The position numbers and the translations under genes were made by a program. Below, in pieces: positions 1 through 8,882 of a stretch of 64,000 bases of DNA. Numbering within the stretch: the stretch's first letter is position 1; the number at the start of each line of letters is the position of its first letter. The stretch comes from Chloroflexota bacterium. Its GTDB lineage: Bacteria; Chloroflexota; UBA11872; VXOZ01. The DNA is taken from positions 106,151 through 170,150 of the forward strand of contig JAAXIC010000017.1 of the NCBI GenBank assembly GCA_012270555.1, read 5' to 3'. The notes beneath the pieces were generated by a model. The model saw only the letters and a program-made list of their open reading frames with translations. It had not been told where the DNA came from and did not search any database.

Positions 1-2
1 CC

Positions 3-1019
3 GGGACCATCAGCGAGGGTCCGTGGCTCAACGAACCGCAGGGCCTTGCGCCCTGGATGGCATGTCTGATTCCTCCCGATCGATCGTTTGCATTCGGTGG
101 TATTCCCAAAGAAGCTGGCATACCGGTGGCGGGTTTCGCGCCCGACCACTCGCGGGCGGCGCGTCTAATAGAGCTTGCAAAACAGATGCGCCAGCGGAGC
201 TTGGCACGGGCGCGCATCGGTTTGGACATGGACTTTGCGTCGGCAAGCGACCTGGAGCGGCTGCAAGAGCTTTTGCCGGAGGCGACGTTTGTTTCCGCCG
301 ACCTGCTGCTTGCAAAAGCGCGGGCGTCCAAGACGCCGCAGGAATTAAACTGGCTCCGCAAGGCGATTGCGGCTTCTGAAGCCGGCTACCGAGAAATGCT
401 CAAGGAAGTCAAGGTAGGCATCTCGTTCCAAGACCTCGTCACGGTGTGGGCGAAAGCCGTGTTGGACAATGGCGCCTTGCCGATCAACACGTCGCCGGTG
501 TCGTGGATGCTGCCCCACGGCGGCACAAGCCTGCGCGACCAGCCCAATGCGGCGGTCATTCGCGGACCTGGCATAGTGGAAGCTGGGCTTGTGTACCGCG
601 TCGATCTTGCCGCCATATCGGGTGGCTACTTTTCTGATCAGAAGTTCAACTTCAGCGTGGGCACGCCACGCAAAGAGAGCCTAGCCGTATGGCAGGAACA
701 CCGGGAGCGACAGCTCTTCATGGAGGAGTTTGTACGTCCAGGCAAGACCAAACGTGAGGTGTTCGAGGCGTGCCAGCGTGAATTTAAGGATACCGATGAG
801 TACGCCTGGTGGATTCACGGCGTTGGTATGGACAAGCACGAGGAACCGTTGATCGGCAGCCTATTGCCCGCGGCCGTCGACGTCAGGCCGGAAATCACGT
901 TTGCGGAAGGCAATGTGGTCTCGCTAGAGTCCTCGTGGCTTGAGGAGGACATGTACGTGCTTAGGCAAGATGGGTTTGAAAGGCTGGGGACGATACCGCA
1001 AGAAGTGGCGATTGTGTGA
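3..1019 (+). CDS. M24 family metallopeptidase (Xaa-Pro dipeptidase-like), 5'-truncated by window edge
   Basis: Pita-bread-fold metallopeptidase of the Xaa-Pro aminopeptidase/dipeptidase type, probably cleaving bonds next to proline or acting on a related small substrate. The frame is open to the left edge, so the true start lies outside; the first internal ATG is at 57. The M24 domain fills roughly the last 230 residues. The expected metal-ligand series is visible in order: Asp in YRVDLA, Asp in FSDQKF, His in HGVGMDKHEEP (resembling the family's GHGxGxxxHExP), Glu in SLESSW, and a final acidic residue near DGFERLG. The N-terminal part would be a creatinase-type domain, only partly present. 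The gene stands alone before the S8 protease gene. Exact substrate cannot be assigned; prolidase, creatinase and ectoine hydrolase relatives share this architecture. Confidence 0.8.
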   Translation, partial: GTISEGPWLNEPQGLAPWMACLIPPDRSFAFGGIPKEAGIPVAGFAPDHSRAARLIELAKQMRQRSLARARIGLDMDFASASDLERLQELLPEATFVSADLLLAKARASKTPQELNWLRKAIAASEAGYREMLKEVKVGISFQDLVTVWAKAVLDNGALPINTSPVSWMLPHGGTSLRDQPNAAVIRGPGIVEAGLVYRVDLAAISGGYFSDQKFNFSVGTPRKESLAVWQEHRERQLFMEEFVRPGKTKREVFEACQREFKDTDEYAWWIHGVGMDKHEEPLIGSLLPAAVDVRPEITFAEGNVVSLESSWLEEDMYVLRQDGFERLGTIPQEVAIV

Positions 1020-1186
1020 GAATGAAGACTGGATTCCTCGGTTTCCCAACCGCGCTTTCGCCGGAATGACGGAGGGAGGTTGTCACTCCTCGGGCTAGTG
1101 TCGCCCTTACGAGAGGAAGCGATTTCACCAAAGTTCGCCAATACTATAGATCAACCAGATAATAAGAGCTACGAAAGGGAAAACCT

Positions 1187-2527
1187 ATGGCCATTGCAGA
1201 GAAGCAGAGCGGCGTGCTGCCGGAGGGTGTGCGTGAGCCCTATGATTGGGCGCTGGATCAAATGCGGATACCGGAAGCCCATGCCATTACGCAAGGCAGT
1301 CCCGATGTCATTGTGGCGGTGATCGATCTCGGCTACCGCTTCCATCCCGACCATGAGGGCCATCTATGGGTTAACCCGCGTCCCACGCGGGGTGACATCC
1401 ATGGCTGGGACTTCGCGGAGGAAGACGCCACGCTTGAGTACGAGGGGATGCGCTCAGATGCCACCTACCAGCGCGGGCACCACGCGTTCGTCGTCGGGGA
1501 AGTGGCGGTAACGGCGCCCAAGTGTCCCATCATGGTCCTGCGTGTGGGCTACGAGCCCCACCATCAGAAGAGCTGGCCGCGCGCCATACGCTACGCGGTC
1601 GACCACGGCGCTAAGGTGCTGATCATGCCCCACGGGTATATCACGCTGGACCATACCGACGGCGTGCCATTGTTCTATAAGGGTACGGACTTCAATTATC
1701 CCTACGACAACATCGGCTTGATCGAGGCCATGGACTACGCCTACCAGTCGGGTTCCCTGATCTTCAAGGGGACGGCGGACAATCGCGGGCGGCGGGTGGC
1801 CACCGTGAATGCCGGCCTGGATAGTGTCTTCGCTGTCGGCTCGACGAACCGGCATGGCCGGGCGGCGAACATTGCGGCGTCGGCGGACTATGCGGAAGCG
1901 GCCACGCCCGGCGGCGAACGCCATACGGATGACCCGACTGATTCGATTTGGGGCACCGGCGGCGACCACGACTACATTCCTTTTCAGGGCGGATGCATGG
2001 CGTCCGCCTTTGGCGGCGGCGTCGCGGCGCTGGCGTTTTCCCAGTACCCACACCTCTCAAATCGCGAAATCCGGGAGATTCTGCGCAATACGTCCCAGGG
2101 AACCGGCTGGGATCCATTGCTCGGCCACGGTATTTTCGATGCCTACCGGGCGGTTTCGCTGAAGCCGGAGGAACTTTCGCCTGGCCTACGCATCGATCGG
2201 GAAGCTTCGCAGGTGCGGCACGAAAACGGACAGCTAGTGGCGGAGATTGTTGTTGAGAACACCGGCGTCTACGACGTTTCCCGCATGCTAACGGTTGCCT
2301 TCAATGGCGATCCGAAAACTGCCCCCGATTCCGGTGGTACCCGGGAGGAAGCGAACATCCTTATCCGACGGCAAATCGGACATTGCATTGCGGTGGCGAC
2401 GGGTCTCGAGCGGGTGCGCGTGTCCTTGGAGTTGGACGGTGATGCACAATCCGATGAGGTCTGGGTGCAGGTCAACCCGCTGGACCTCGGCATGGCGGGG
2501 GTCTACGATTCAGCACGGATATTCTAA
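1187..2527 (+). CDS. S8 (subtilisin-like) peptidase homologue with Cys at the nucleophile position
   Basis: Subtilase-fold protein of 446 residues. The Asp region is AVIDLGY (Asp47). The His region is GHHAFVVGEVA, where His98 aligns with the first His of the family's HGTHVAG. The usual nucleophile motif GTSMAxP is replaced by GGCMASA, with Cys270 (codon 1994-1996) where Ser is expected. An Asn in TADNRG could supply the oxyanion-hole role. No signal peptide is evident, so it is probably cytoplasmic, and the C-terminal ~100 residues form a beta-rich tail. The start ATG follows AAAGGGAAAACCT, a reasonable ribosome binding site. Activity is uncertain: Ser-to-Cys could give a thiol-subtilase, a slow peptidase, or a non-proteolytic binding protein. 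Confidence 0.8.
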   Translation: MAIAEKQSGVLPEGVREPYDWALDQMRIPEAHAITQGSPDVIVAVIDLGYRFHPDHEGHLWVNPRPTRGDIHGWDFAEEDATLEYEGMRSDATYQRGHHAFVVGEVAVTAPKCPIMVLRVGYEPHHQKSWPRAIRYAVDHGAKVLIMPHGYITLDHTDGVPLFYKGTDFNYPYDNIGLIEAMDYAYQSGSLIFKGTADNRGRRVATVNAGLDSVFAVGSTNRHGRAANIAASADYAEAATPGGERHTDDPTDSIWGTGGDHDYIPFQGGCMASAFGGGVAALAFSQYPHLSNREIREILRNTSQGTGWDPLLGHGIFDAYRAVSLKPEELSPGLRIDREASQVRHENGQLVAEIVVENTGVYDVSRMLTVAFNGDPKTAPDSGGTREEANILIRRQIGHCIAVATGLERVRVSLELDGDAQSDEVWVQVNPLDLGMAGVYDSARIF

Positions 2528-2697
2528 GTCTGTGAGAGGCAAAGCACACTTGCTCTCGTCAGCGAATTGGCGACTTTCCGTCACTCCGGCGAAAAGCCTG
2601 CCCCGTACTCGATACGGGGCCGGAGTCCAGGGAGCACACACGGAGGCCAGTCCCGCATCGAGCAAATGTTCGGCATTGCGGTACGTAGTGGCGGCCA

Positions 2698-2724
2698 GCG
2701 CAGGTTGCAAACCTGCGCTACCGG
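2698..2724. repeat. GCGCAGGTT...AACCTGCGC palindromic repeat, copy 1
   Basis: A 27-base element with perfectly complementary arms around TGC, followed by CTACCGG. A near-identical copy lies at 12816-12842 and a diverged one at 22190-22228, so it is a dispersed family rather than a local terminator. Confidence 0.7.
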
Positions 2725-2748
2725 AGTGATTACGTCTAGAACTGTCTA

Positions 2749-2777
2749 TTGCACGGCATCGGCAGAGAAGCTTTATA
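2749..2777 (+). promoter_or_regulatory. sigma70-like promoter for the deacetylase-like gene
   Basis: TTGCAC at 2749-2754, a 17-base spacer, and TTTATA at 2772-2777, about 60 bases upstream of the chosen start at 2839. Assigned from consensus match only. Confidence 0.45.
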
Positions 2778-2838
2778 GGGCTCCCACTTGCGGCTTGCTG
2801 ATTAGGTGACCCGTAGTTCGTGGGGTGAATGGGAACAT

Positions 2839-3861
2839 ATGCGTATCACATCCGTAGAGGTAGTCCCGTGGAAAGACGACGCCTCGTTCGTCTACTCAGT
2901 GGTCTTTGACGAAGGAACCGTCGATTGCCTGGCAAATGCCTTCCCGCTTGGGAAGCAATATGACATTCCCGGTGACGTCGCGGTTGTAGCCGGACAGCTG
3001 GGCGAGAAGCGCCACGTCGAGCGCAGTTCGCTCAATGACTACTTCCACATGGGGCCGGAGCACTTGAAGTTTCTCCTCTCCCAGGGCTGGAGCGTGAGCA
3101 ATCACAGCTATTCGCATCCGCCTCTGCGGGATCCGAGCAGCATTGACTACGAACAAGAGATCGTGGAGTCCTACCACGTGCTGGAGCGCGCGCTCGGGCA
3201 GCCGGCGCCGGTGTTCTCCTCATGGAATAGCTTTGAGGTATATGACACGGTGCGGGCATGGGTGGAGCGCACGCCGGGCTATCTTGCTCTGACACGCGCG
3301 TCCAACGATGCCGAGCACATCAATGAGCCGGACTTCGACCCCTTCAGCATTTGGCGCAACCGTCTTTCTGAGGATGACGAGATAGAATTTCTGCCGCCGT
3401 GGCTCTCGCGCGCCGGGTTCGAGCCGGCGCGCGTGCACGGCAAGTGGTTGGTCGACGTCACGCACCTGGTTATGTACAAGACGCCGCAGGGGCACAAGTG
3501 TATTTCGCCTTATGCGTTGGAAGGTCGATTCGACCAGATGCGCACGCACTTTGGCGACAGCATGTGGGCCGCTAATCCCGATGACGTGGTGCGCTACCGG
3601 TACCTGCGCCGTCATTGCTTGCCCACCATAGAGCAGGAATCAGATTCTCGCGCCACCATCACGTTGAGATTCCCAGAGTTGCCGCCGCAGATTGAGGAAG
3701 GCGAGTTGACGTTCCTTGTCTCGCTTGCGGATGACCATGGCCCGGTGAAAGCGAGCGGGCCTAATGGCACCATTGATGTCGTGCTGGCTGGAGAGCGGCG
3801 GCTGCGGTTTACATCCCGGGTGTCTGACGAAACACAGATTTTACTTACGAGCGGCAGTTAG
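2839..3861 (+). CDS. polysaccharide deacetylase-like (NodB-homology) protein
   Basis: Probable carbohydrate-esterase-4 fold protein of 340 residues. Near the N-terminus it has VFDEGT in place of the usual TFDDG motif, and further on NHSYSHPP, matching the HSxxHP metal-binding motif. The first Asp of the motif and both His residues are kept, so metal-dependent deacetylation is plausible. The start chosen is the ATG at 2839 (MRITSVEVV); a longer reading from 2806 has no better ribosome binding site. There is no signal peptide, which is unusual for a peptidoglycan deacetylase and more like the cytoplasmic or small-molecule amidohydrolase members. The C-terminal 80 residues form a beta-rich tail. 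It converges on the enolase-superfamily gene and has its own promoter. Substrate unknown. Confidence 0.65.
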   Translation: MRITSVEVVPWKDDASFVYSVVFDEGTVDCLANAFPLGKQYDIPGDVAVVAGQLGEKRHVERSSLNDYFHMGPEHLKFLLSQGWSVSNHSYSHPPLRDPSSIDYEQEIVESYHVLERALGQPAPVFSSWNSFEVYDTVRAWVERTPGYLALTRASNDAEHINEPDFDPFSIWRNRLSEDDEIEFLPPWLSRAGFEPARVHGKWLVDVTHLVMYKTPQGHKCISPYALEGRFDQMRTHFGDSMWAANPDDVVRYRYLRRHCLPTIEQESDSRATITLRFPELPPQIEEGELTFLVSLADDHGPVKASGPNGTIDVVLAGERRLRFTSRVSDETQILLTSGS

Positions 3862-3974
3862 CAGCAAGACTGCAGGGGTGGGGAGCGCCGCTTGGCACGT
3901 GGAATGCCCCACGCTGGGCCCGGGACTATTGCCGATTGAACAGTTGCCTTGCAGGGCAAAGTGCTGTAATCGGC

Positions 3975-5108
3975 TTACCAGTCCGTCAACGACCCGTCGT
4001 CGCGATGCAGGCGGGCGTGTTCCGAGTACTGATAGGGATACTGCTTGGCCGCCTCGGCGTTGAACTCGATGCCAATGCCGGGCACGTCGGCGGGATAGAG
4101 GTGTCCGGCCTCCACGCGGCACTGCGTGGGAAAGATATCGGTCATGGCGGGCGGGATCATCGAGAGTTCCTGAATGCCGAAATTGGGAATGCACAGGTCG
4201 AGTTGCACGCTGGCGGCGGTGTTCACGGGGCCCAACGGGTTGTGCAAGGCCGAGTCAATGTAGTGCACCTCGCTCATAGCTAAGATCTTCTTGCCCTCGG
4301 TTATGCCACCAACCAAGCCGAGGTCAGCGCGCATGTAGTCGATCAACTCGTTCTCGATGAGCTCGCGGAACTGCCACTTCGTGATGAGCTGCTCGCCGGT
4401 GGCAATGGGCACGCTCGTGTGATGCCGCAGGTTGGCGAACGACTGCGGGTTCTCCGAACGAATGGGGTCTTCGATGAAAAAGGGGCGCAGCGGCTCAAGT
4501 CGTTTACATAACTGTATAGCCCACGTGGGGTTGAGGCGCGTGTGCACGTCGAGGGCGATTTCGATTTCGTGCCCCACGGTCTCGCGCACCGCTTGAAACG
4601 CTTCCTCAGCGTCACACACGGCTCGCGCCGGTTCCAGAATGCCGCCCGGTTCGTTGGGCAGACCAAAGCGCACGACTTCAAAACCTTCATCCACGCGCGA
4701 CTGCGCGGCTTGCGCATATGCCTCCGGGCTGTCTCCGCTAAAGTGGGCGTAGCAACGCACCTTGTCGCGGGTCCTGCCGCCGAGCAGTTGGTACGTTGGG
4801 ACTTCAAGAGCTTTACCGAGCAGGTCCCACAGGGCGATGTCGAGGGCGGAAATCGTGGCCGTGAGCACCGGGCCCGCACGCCAGAAGTTGCCGCGAAAGT
4901 GGTCCTGCCAGATGTGCTCGATGCGCGCGGGGTCTTGTCCGATGAGCAGCGGCCGGTAGTGCTCCACGGCTGCTGCCACCGCCTTGTCCTTGCCGGAACA
5001 TCCGGACTCGCCGATGCCGTAGAGTCCGTTCTCCTCGGTAACGGTGACAAAGGTGTAATTGCGCGAACCGTTATTCACGATGTGGGTCTGGACGTCGCTG
5101 ATCTTCAT
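3975..5108 (-). CDS. enolase-superfamily dehydratase (mandelate racemase/galactonate dehydratase type)
   Basis: Sugar-acid dehydratase or racemase of the mandelate racemase/muconate lactonizing group, 377 residues, the normal family length. The N-terminal alpha+beta lid domain covers about residues 1-120 and a TIM barrel follows. The three Mg2+ ligands are visible as Asp in ALDVH, Glu in FIEDP and Glu in ATGEQL. The late His motif ALHNPLGPV resembles the catalytic His of galactonate and mannonate dehydratase-like enzymes. Translation starts at an ATG preceded by AGGAGGTAAGCC, a very strong ribosome binding site. It lies upstream of no partner on the same strand, so the pathway is inferred only from family: dehydration of an aldonic acid to a 2-keto-3-deoxy acid. 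Confidence 0.85.
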   Translation of the reverse strand: MKISDVQTHIVNNGSRNYTFVTVTEENGLYGIGESGCSGKDKAVAAAVEHYRPLLIGQDPARIEHIWQDHFRGNFWRAGPVLTATISALDIALWDLLGKALEVPTYQLLGGRTRDKVRCYAHFSGDSPEAYAQAAQSRVDEGFEVVRFGLPNEPGGILEPARAVCDAEEAFQAVRETVGHEIEIALDVHTRLNPTWAIQLCKRLEPLRPFFIEDPIRSENPQSFANLRHHTSVPIATGEQLITKWQFRELIENELIDYMRADLGLVGGITEGKKILAMSEVHYIDSALHNPLGPVNTAASVQLDLCIPNFGIQELSMIPPAMTDIFPTQCRVEAGHLYPADVPGIGIEFNAEAAKQYPYQYSEHARLHRDDGSLTDW

Positions 5109-5270
5109 GGCTTACCTCCTATGCAAACGTGCCGGTGCATGGTACAGCAGTCGGTTTCGGAGACAGGTAGCAGGAAATCATGATGTAGGTTCCAAACCGC
5201 CGCGCGATTGTAATTGTATCGTGTAACGGGCAACCACAAGGGCTGCCCCTACCGCTTTCAAGGCGGGATC

Positions 5271-6434
5271 CTAGGCCAGCTCTTGCAGCCGCTCCAGGGC
5301 TTCCTGCAGCTTCTCGCGGCTGGTGGCGTACGACATGCGCAGGTAGCCGTCGGCAAGGAACGAGGACCCTGGCACGGTAGCAACGTGGGCTTCCTCCAGC
5401 AGACGGTCGGCGACCGCCATATCCTGCTCATCTCCTTTGACTTGCGGAAAGGCATAGAACGCCCCACCGGGCAGCGCGCACGTATACCCAAGGTCACGCA
5501 GGCCTTCGACGAGCAGCGTACGACGCGCGCTAAACTCGGCAACCATCTCCTGCACGCAGTCCTGCGGACCGGTAAGCGCGGCAATGGCGGCCTTTTGGGC
5601 GGCAGACGTCGGATTGCTCGTGATCTGCGTCATCAAGTCGTTGATGGCCTTGATTACCGGTTCCGGGCCCGCCACATAGCCCAGGCGCCAGCCCGTCATG
5701 GCGTAGGTCTTGGAGACCGTATTGACCGTAATGACGTTGGCCTTCTCATCCGCCCCCATAGAAGCGGGCGACAGGTGTTCCGTAGCGCCGTAAAGGAAGT
5801 GCTCGTACGTCTCGTCGGCGATGAAATAGATGCCCCGTTCCACGCACGCCTGTGCGAGTTTGCGAATTTCTGCGGGATCGGCCACCTCGCCGGTGGGGTT
5901 GCACGGCGAGTTAAGGAGTATAGCGCGGGTCTTGGGCGTGATGCGCTCCACCAGCGGGTCAGCCGTAATTGAGAACGGCGAGGCGAGGGGAACCGTAACG
6001 GGATTCCCTTGCGCAAGTTTGATTTGTTCGAGGAAAGTCGGCCAGGTCGGCGCGTGCACGATCACCTCATCACCGGGATCGCAGATGGCGAGGAAGACGT
6101 TGCATACGGCCTGCTTCCCGCCGACGCACGCCACGACTTCGTTCGGGCTGTAGTCGACTCCGTTCTCGCGGGAGAGCTTTTCCGCGATGGCTTCCTTGAG
6201 TTCAGGAATGCCGCCGGCGGGCGTATATTTGTTGAAGCCTTCCTGAATCGCGGCAATGGCAGCTTCCTTGATGTGATCCGGTGTATCAAAGTCCGGTTCG
6301 CCGACGGAGAGGTTGATGACGTCAATGCCCGACCGCACCATGGCTTTGGCCTTGGCGTCCATCGCCATCGTCGGCGAAGGTGTCAGATTCAGTATGCGGT
6401 CGGCGACGGCCTGCGCGGTGCGAGGGGGTGCCAC
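5271..6434 (-). CDS. pyridoxal-phosphate aminotransferase, class I/II (aspartate aminotransferase-like)
   Basis: Fold-type I aminotransferase transferring the amino group of aspartate or a similar amino acid to a 2-oxo acid. Visible are the N-terminal substrate region LSVGEPDFDTP, the PLP-stacking SPCNPTG, the Asp of IADETYE that holds the pyridine nitrogen, the Schiff-base Lys in TVSKTYAMTGWRLGY, and the following Arg-containing stretch. The GTG at 6434 is preferred because GGAGG lies ten bases upstream; an ATG at 6461 would add nine residues but has no ribosome binding site. That gives 387 residues, normal for the Ib subgroup of aspartate aminotransferases. The gene is monocistronic as far as can be seen. 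Prephenate or other acceptor activity cannot be excluded. Confidence 0.88.
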   Translation of the reverse strand: MAPPRTAQAVADRILNLTPSPTMAMDAKAKAMVRSGIDVINLSVGEPDFDTPDHIKEAAIAAIQEGFNKYTPAGGIPELKEAIAEKLSRENGVDYSPNEVVACVGGKQAVCNVFLAICDPGDEVIVHAPTWPTFLEQIKLAQGNPVTVPLASPFSITADPLVERITPKTRAILLNSPCNPTGEVADPAEIRKLAQACVERGIYFIADETYEHFLYGATEHLSPASMGADEKANVITVNTVSKTYAMTGWRLGYVAGPEPVIKAINDLMTQITSNPTSAAQKAAIAALTGPQDCVQEMVAEFSARRTLLVEGLRDLGYTCALPGGAFYAFPQVKGDEQDMAVADRLLEEAHVATVPGSSFLADGYLRMSYATSREKLQEALERLQELA

Positions 6435-6601
6435 GAGCGGATTGCCTCCAGATGCTCTCATACGGAAGATCGTTCACTGGTGATTATATATCCATGCGGG
6501 ATGGTTTGGAAAAGGGCGCCGTGCGGCATTTCGCCGACTGGCGCGAATTGTACGGCACAGGTGTTGCCTAATCTTCTCTGGTTACGGCTGTCAGGGATGT
6601 T

Positions 6602-6638
6602 CACCCTCACCCCGGCCCTCTCCCAGCGGGAGAGGGGG
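6602..6638. repeat. CTCACCCCGGCCCTCTCCC repeat, copy at 6.6 kb
   Basis: CTC-rich element followed by its partial complement GGGAGAGGGG, able to form a hairpin. It sits downstream of the minus-strand YchF-like gene and belongs to a family with about ten more copies between 34 and 60 kb. Confidence 0.7.
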
Positions 6639-6659
6639 TTATCTCGTCCCAATTGGGAG

Positions 6660-7724
6660 TCAACGGGTGAATAGGATGTAGAGCACGTCGCCGTCTTGCA
6701 CGATGTAGTCGCGGCCTTCCTGGCGCACGAGTCCGTGTTTGCGCGCGTCGCCGTAGCCGTTGTGTTCGACCAACTGGTCCCATGCAATCACTTCCGCCCG
6801 CGCGAACCCCCGCGCCATGTCGGTGTGGATCTTGCCGGCGGCATCTTGCGCTCTCGTGCCTTGCGGAATTGCCCACGCGCGCACTTCCTTCTCATTGAGC
6901 GTATAGAAGTGGATCAGGCCCAAGAGCGCATGCGACTCGTGAACGACCCGCGCCGCGCCCGCTTCATCAAGGCCTAAGTCCTCGCGAAAGAGGTCGGCTT
7001 CTTCCTGCGGTAGCTGCGCGATCTCCATCTCCAATTGCGCGCAGAGGCTGATGACCGTGGTCTGCGCGTATGTGTACGCGGCGCGGACGTTCGCGGCCAA
7101 TTCGTCAGCCTGCGACACCTGCTCTTCAGAGAGATTGAGGACAACCAGAGTAGGCTTCATTGTGAGGAATTGGAACCCGCGGATTGCCTGTTCTTCGTCG
7201 GCGGCTAAGTCGAGTGCGCGTGCCGGTATGCCCTCTTCGAGCGCACTTTGCATGCGTTCCAAAAGACTCTGTTCACGCTCGAGGAAAAGGCGTTCGGCTG
7301 CCGGGGCCGTGCGCCACTGTTGCGCGATCCGCTGCAGGCGGCTTTCCACGATTTGCAGGTCCGGAAAGATGAGGTCCAGATGAATGCTTTCCAGTTCGGC
7401 AGCGGGATCCTGTGTCCCACTGAAGGCTCCGAGGACGATGAGCAGCGCGTCCACGGTGCGGAGCGTCCCTACCCAGGCGGCTTCCTTTTCTTGCCTGCCA
7501 AATCCCGCCCCGGGAAAGTCCAGGTACTGCACTTCCGTGGGGATACATAATTCGGTCTCGAACAGCGTGCAGAGCGCTTCGAGGCGCGCGTCGGGGAGAC
7601 GTACGGTGGCGAGGGTTGGTTCGAGGCCGTGCGCTTGGTGGTGCTGTTCCGCCGCGTCCCCCGCTAAGGCGTTGAAGACGGTGGTCTTGCCGGCGAACGG
7701 CAGCCCGACGATGCCAATTTGCAT
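6660..7724 (-). CDS. ychF: YchF/Obg-family ATPase
   Basis: P-loop NTPase of the YchF/OLA1 group, which binds ATP rather than GTP and is linked to ribosome and redox-stress functions. The 354 residues match the usual ~363. The P-loop is GLPFAGKTT at residues 6-14. The family usually has GLPNVGKST, so this copy is somewhat divergent. The switch-II region reads YLDFPGAG. The specificity loop is LNLSE, matching the NxxE that marks ATP-binding YchF proteins instead of the NKxD of GTPases. The C-terminal TGS-like domain ends with DYIVQDGDVLYILF, close to the conserved ending of YchF. The start ATG follows AAGGTAAGTAG. A DRG-type GTPase is excluded by the specificity motif. Confidence 0.85.
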   Translation of the reverse strand: MQIGIVGLPFAGKTTVFNALAGDAAEQHHQAHGLEPTLATVRLPDARLEALCTLFETELCIPTEVQYLDFPGAGFGRQEKEAAWVGTLRTVDALLIVLGAFSGTQDPAAELESIHLDLIFPDLQIVESRLQRIAQQWRTAPAAERLFLEREQSLLERMQSALEEGIPARALDLAADEEQAIRGFQFLTMKPTLVVLNLSEEQVSQADELAANVRAAYTYAQTTVISLCAQLEMEIAQLPQEEADLFREDLGLDEAGAARVVHESHALLGLIHFYTLNEKEVRAWAIPQGTRAQDAAGKIHTDMARGFARAEVIAWDQLVEHNGYGDARKHGLVRQEGRDYIVQDGDVLYILFTR

Positions 7725-8135
7725 CTACTTACCTTGCGGATTGCATGGAATTGCTCGACTAGCGCGCAGCTAAGGGATATTCGTCACAACAAGGCTGCGA
7801 ATCGCAAAAGAATTATGGGAGCCAGGAGAGTGCGGTCGTACTCTTACGCGGTTGTGCGGCCTGTTAGCGCACTGCCGCAGCCTGGCATCCGTTAGGTATT
7901 GTATGCCCCGATAACCGGAGCGACAAGCGAGGTTGTTTTGCCTAAGTTGCTACGCTATCATCATTCTAGTTGTCGCACTGCATTGCGTTTGGGCACGGCG
8001 ACGGGCGTATAGGGGGGGACTCTCCGCGTGTCGCAGACAATCGACGCAAGTACCTCGGTGCAATGGGAGTCCAACGATTGCAAGTGCTTAGAGTTTTTGA
8101 CAAGACTGTAGAACGTTGAGTTTGGAGGTAGTAGC
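7725..8135. other. intergenic region, divergent between ychF and the racemase operon
   Basis: No coding region, tRNA or repeat of the dispersed families is seen in these 411 bases. They separate two divergent transcription units, so both promoters should lie here. A TTGACA occurs at 8096-8101 but no convincing -10 follows it. A good ribosome binding site (TTGGAGG) ends the region. Confidence 0.5.
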
Positions 8136-8879
8136 ATGTTTGGTTGGCGCGGACGCATTGGTTTGCTCGTTCCGTCGGTGAATACGGTAGTGGAGCCGGA
8201 AGGCTGCGCGCTGCTGCCGGACGGTTACGCCGTCTACGCGACGCGCATGCGCAATTCTCGCTCGGACGCCGACGACATGGCGCAGATGTGCGCGCACGTG
8301 GACCGTGGGGTAGATGAGCTGCTCAGCGCGAATGTGGATGCTATCGCATTTGCCTGTACTGCGGGCAGTTTCTTTGAAGGCGCCGACGGCGAAGAGGCGC
8401 TGCGCGAACGTTTGCGGGGCGGCAGCCAGATTGAGGCAGTGACTACTGCCGGCGCAGTTGCCGGGGCTTTGCGGTCTTTGGATGCGCAGCGCGTGGCCAT
8501 GGTGACACCCTATATTCCTGAACTGAACGACCTGGAGGTCAAGTTTCTGCAGGATTGGGGTTTCGACGTGGTGAGCCAGGCCGGCATGAGCATTCTCACG
8601 GCGTTCGACATTGGTGTAGTTCCGCTTGAGGAAACCTATCGCTTTGCCCGCGAACACGCCGCCGCTGATGCCGATGCGCTCTTCATTAGCTGCACCAACC
8701 TCCGCACCATGGACGTAATCCAGGCGCTCGAAGAGGACTTGGGCATACCGGTAGTGACGAGCAATCAGGCCACCTACTGGCAGTGCCTACGCTCTTTGGG
8801 GCATACAGCGGCGATACCCGGCTATGGCAGGCTGTTCGAACTGCTTCCCGCGGCCCGGCCCGTGCCTGTGACCGTCTAG
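8136..8879 (+). CDS. Asp/Glu racemase-superfamily protein (maleate isomerase/arylmalonate decarboxylase type)
   Basis: Member of the Asp/Glu/hydantoin racemase superfamily, 247 residues, closest in appearance to maleate cis-trans isomerases and arylmalonate decarboxylases through its opening LLVPSVNTVVEPE. Two Cys residues typical of the two-base mechanism are in FACTAGSFFEG and ISCTNLRTM. Cytoplasmic, no signal peptide. The start ATG follows TTGGAGGTAGTAGC. It is followed only three bases later by the hydantoinase A gene, so the three genes are very likely one operon. In that setting it may racemise or isomerise a hydantoin-like or dicarboxylate substrate, but family and context do not decide between hydantoin racemase and maleate isomerase activity. 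Confidence 0.8.
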   Translation: MFGWRGRIGLLVPSVNTVVEPEGCALLPDGYAVYATRMRNSRSDADDMAQMCAHVDRGVDELLSANVDAIAFACTAGSFFEGADGEEALRERLRGGSQIEAVTTAGAVAGALRSLDAQRVAMVTPYIPELNDLEVKFLQDWGFDVVSQAGMSILTAFDIGVVPLEETYRFAREHAAADADALFISCTNLRTMDVIQALEEDLGIPVVTSNQATYWQCLRSLGHTAAIPGYGRLFELLPAARPVPVTV

Positions 8880-8882
8880 GCG

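Larger units (their letters stand above)
2528..2838. other. intergenic region with palindromic repeats and a promoter
   Basis: No gene is seen in these 311 bases. They hold a CCCCGTACTCGATACGGGG palindrome near 2598-2618, one GCGCAGGTT/AACCTGCGC repeat at 2698-2724, and a sigma70-like promoter just before the deacetylase-like gene. Confidence 0.6.
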
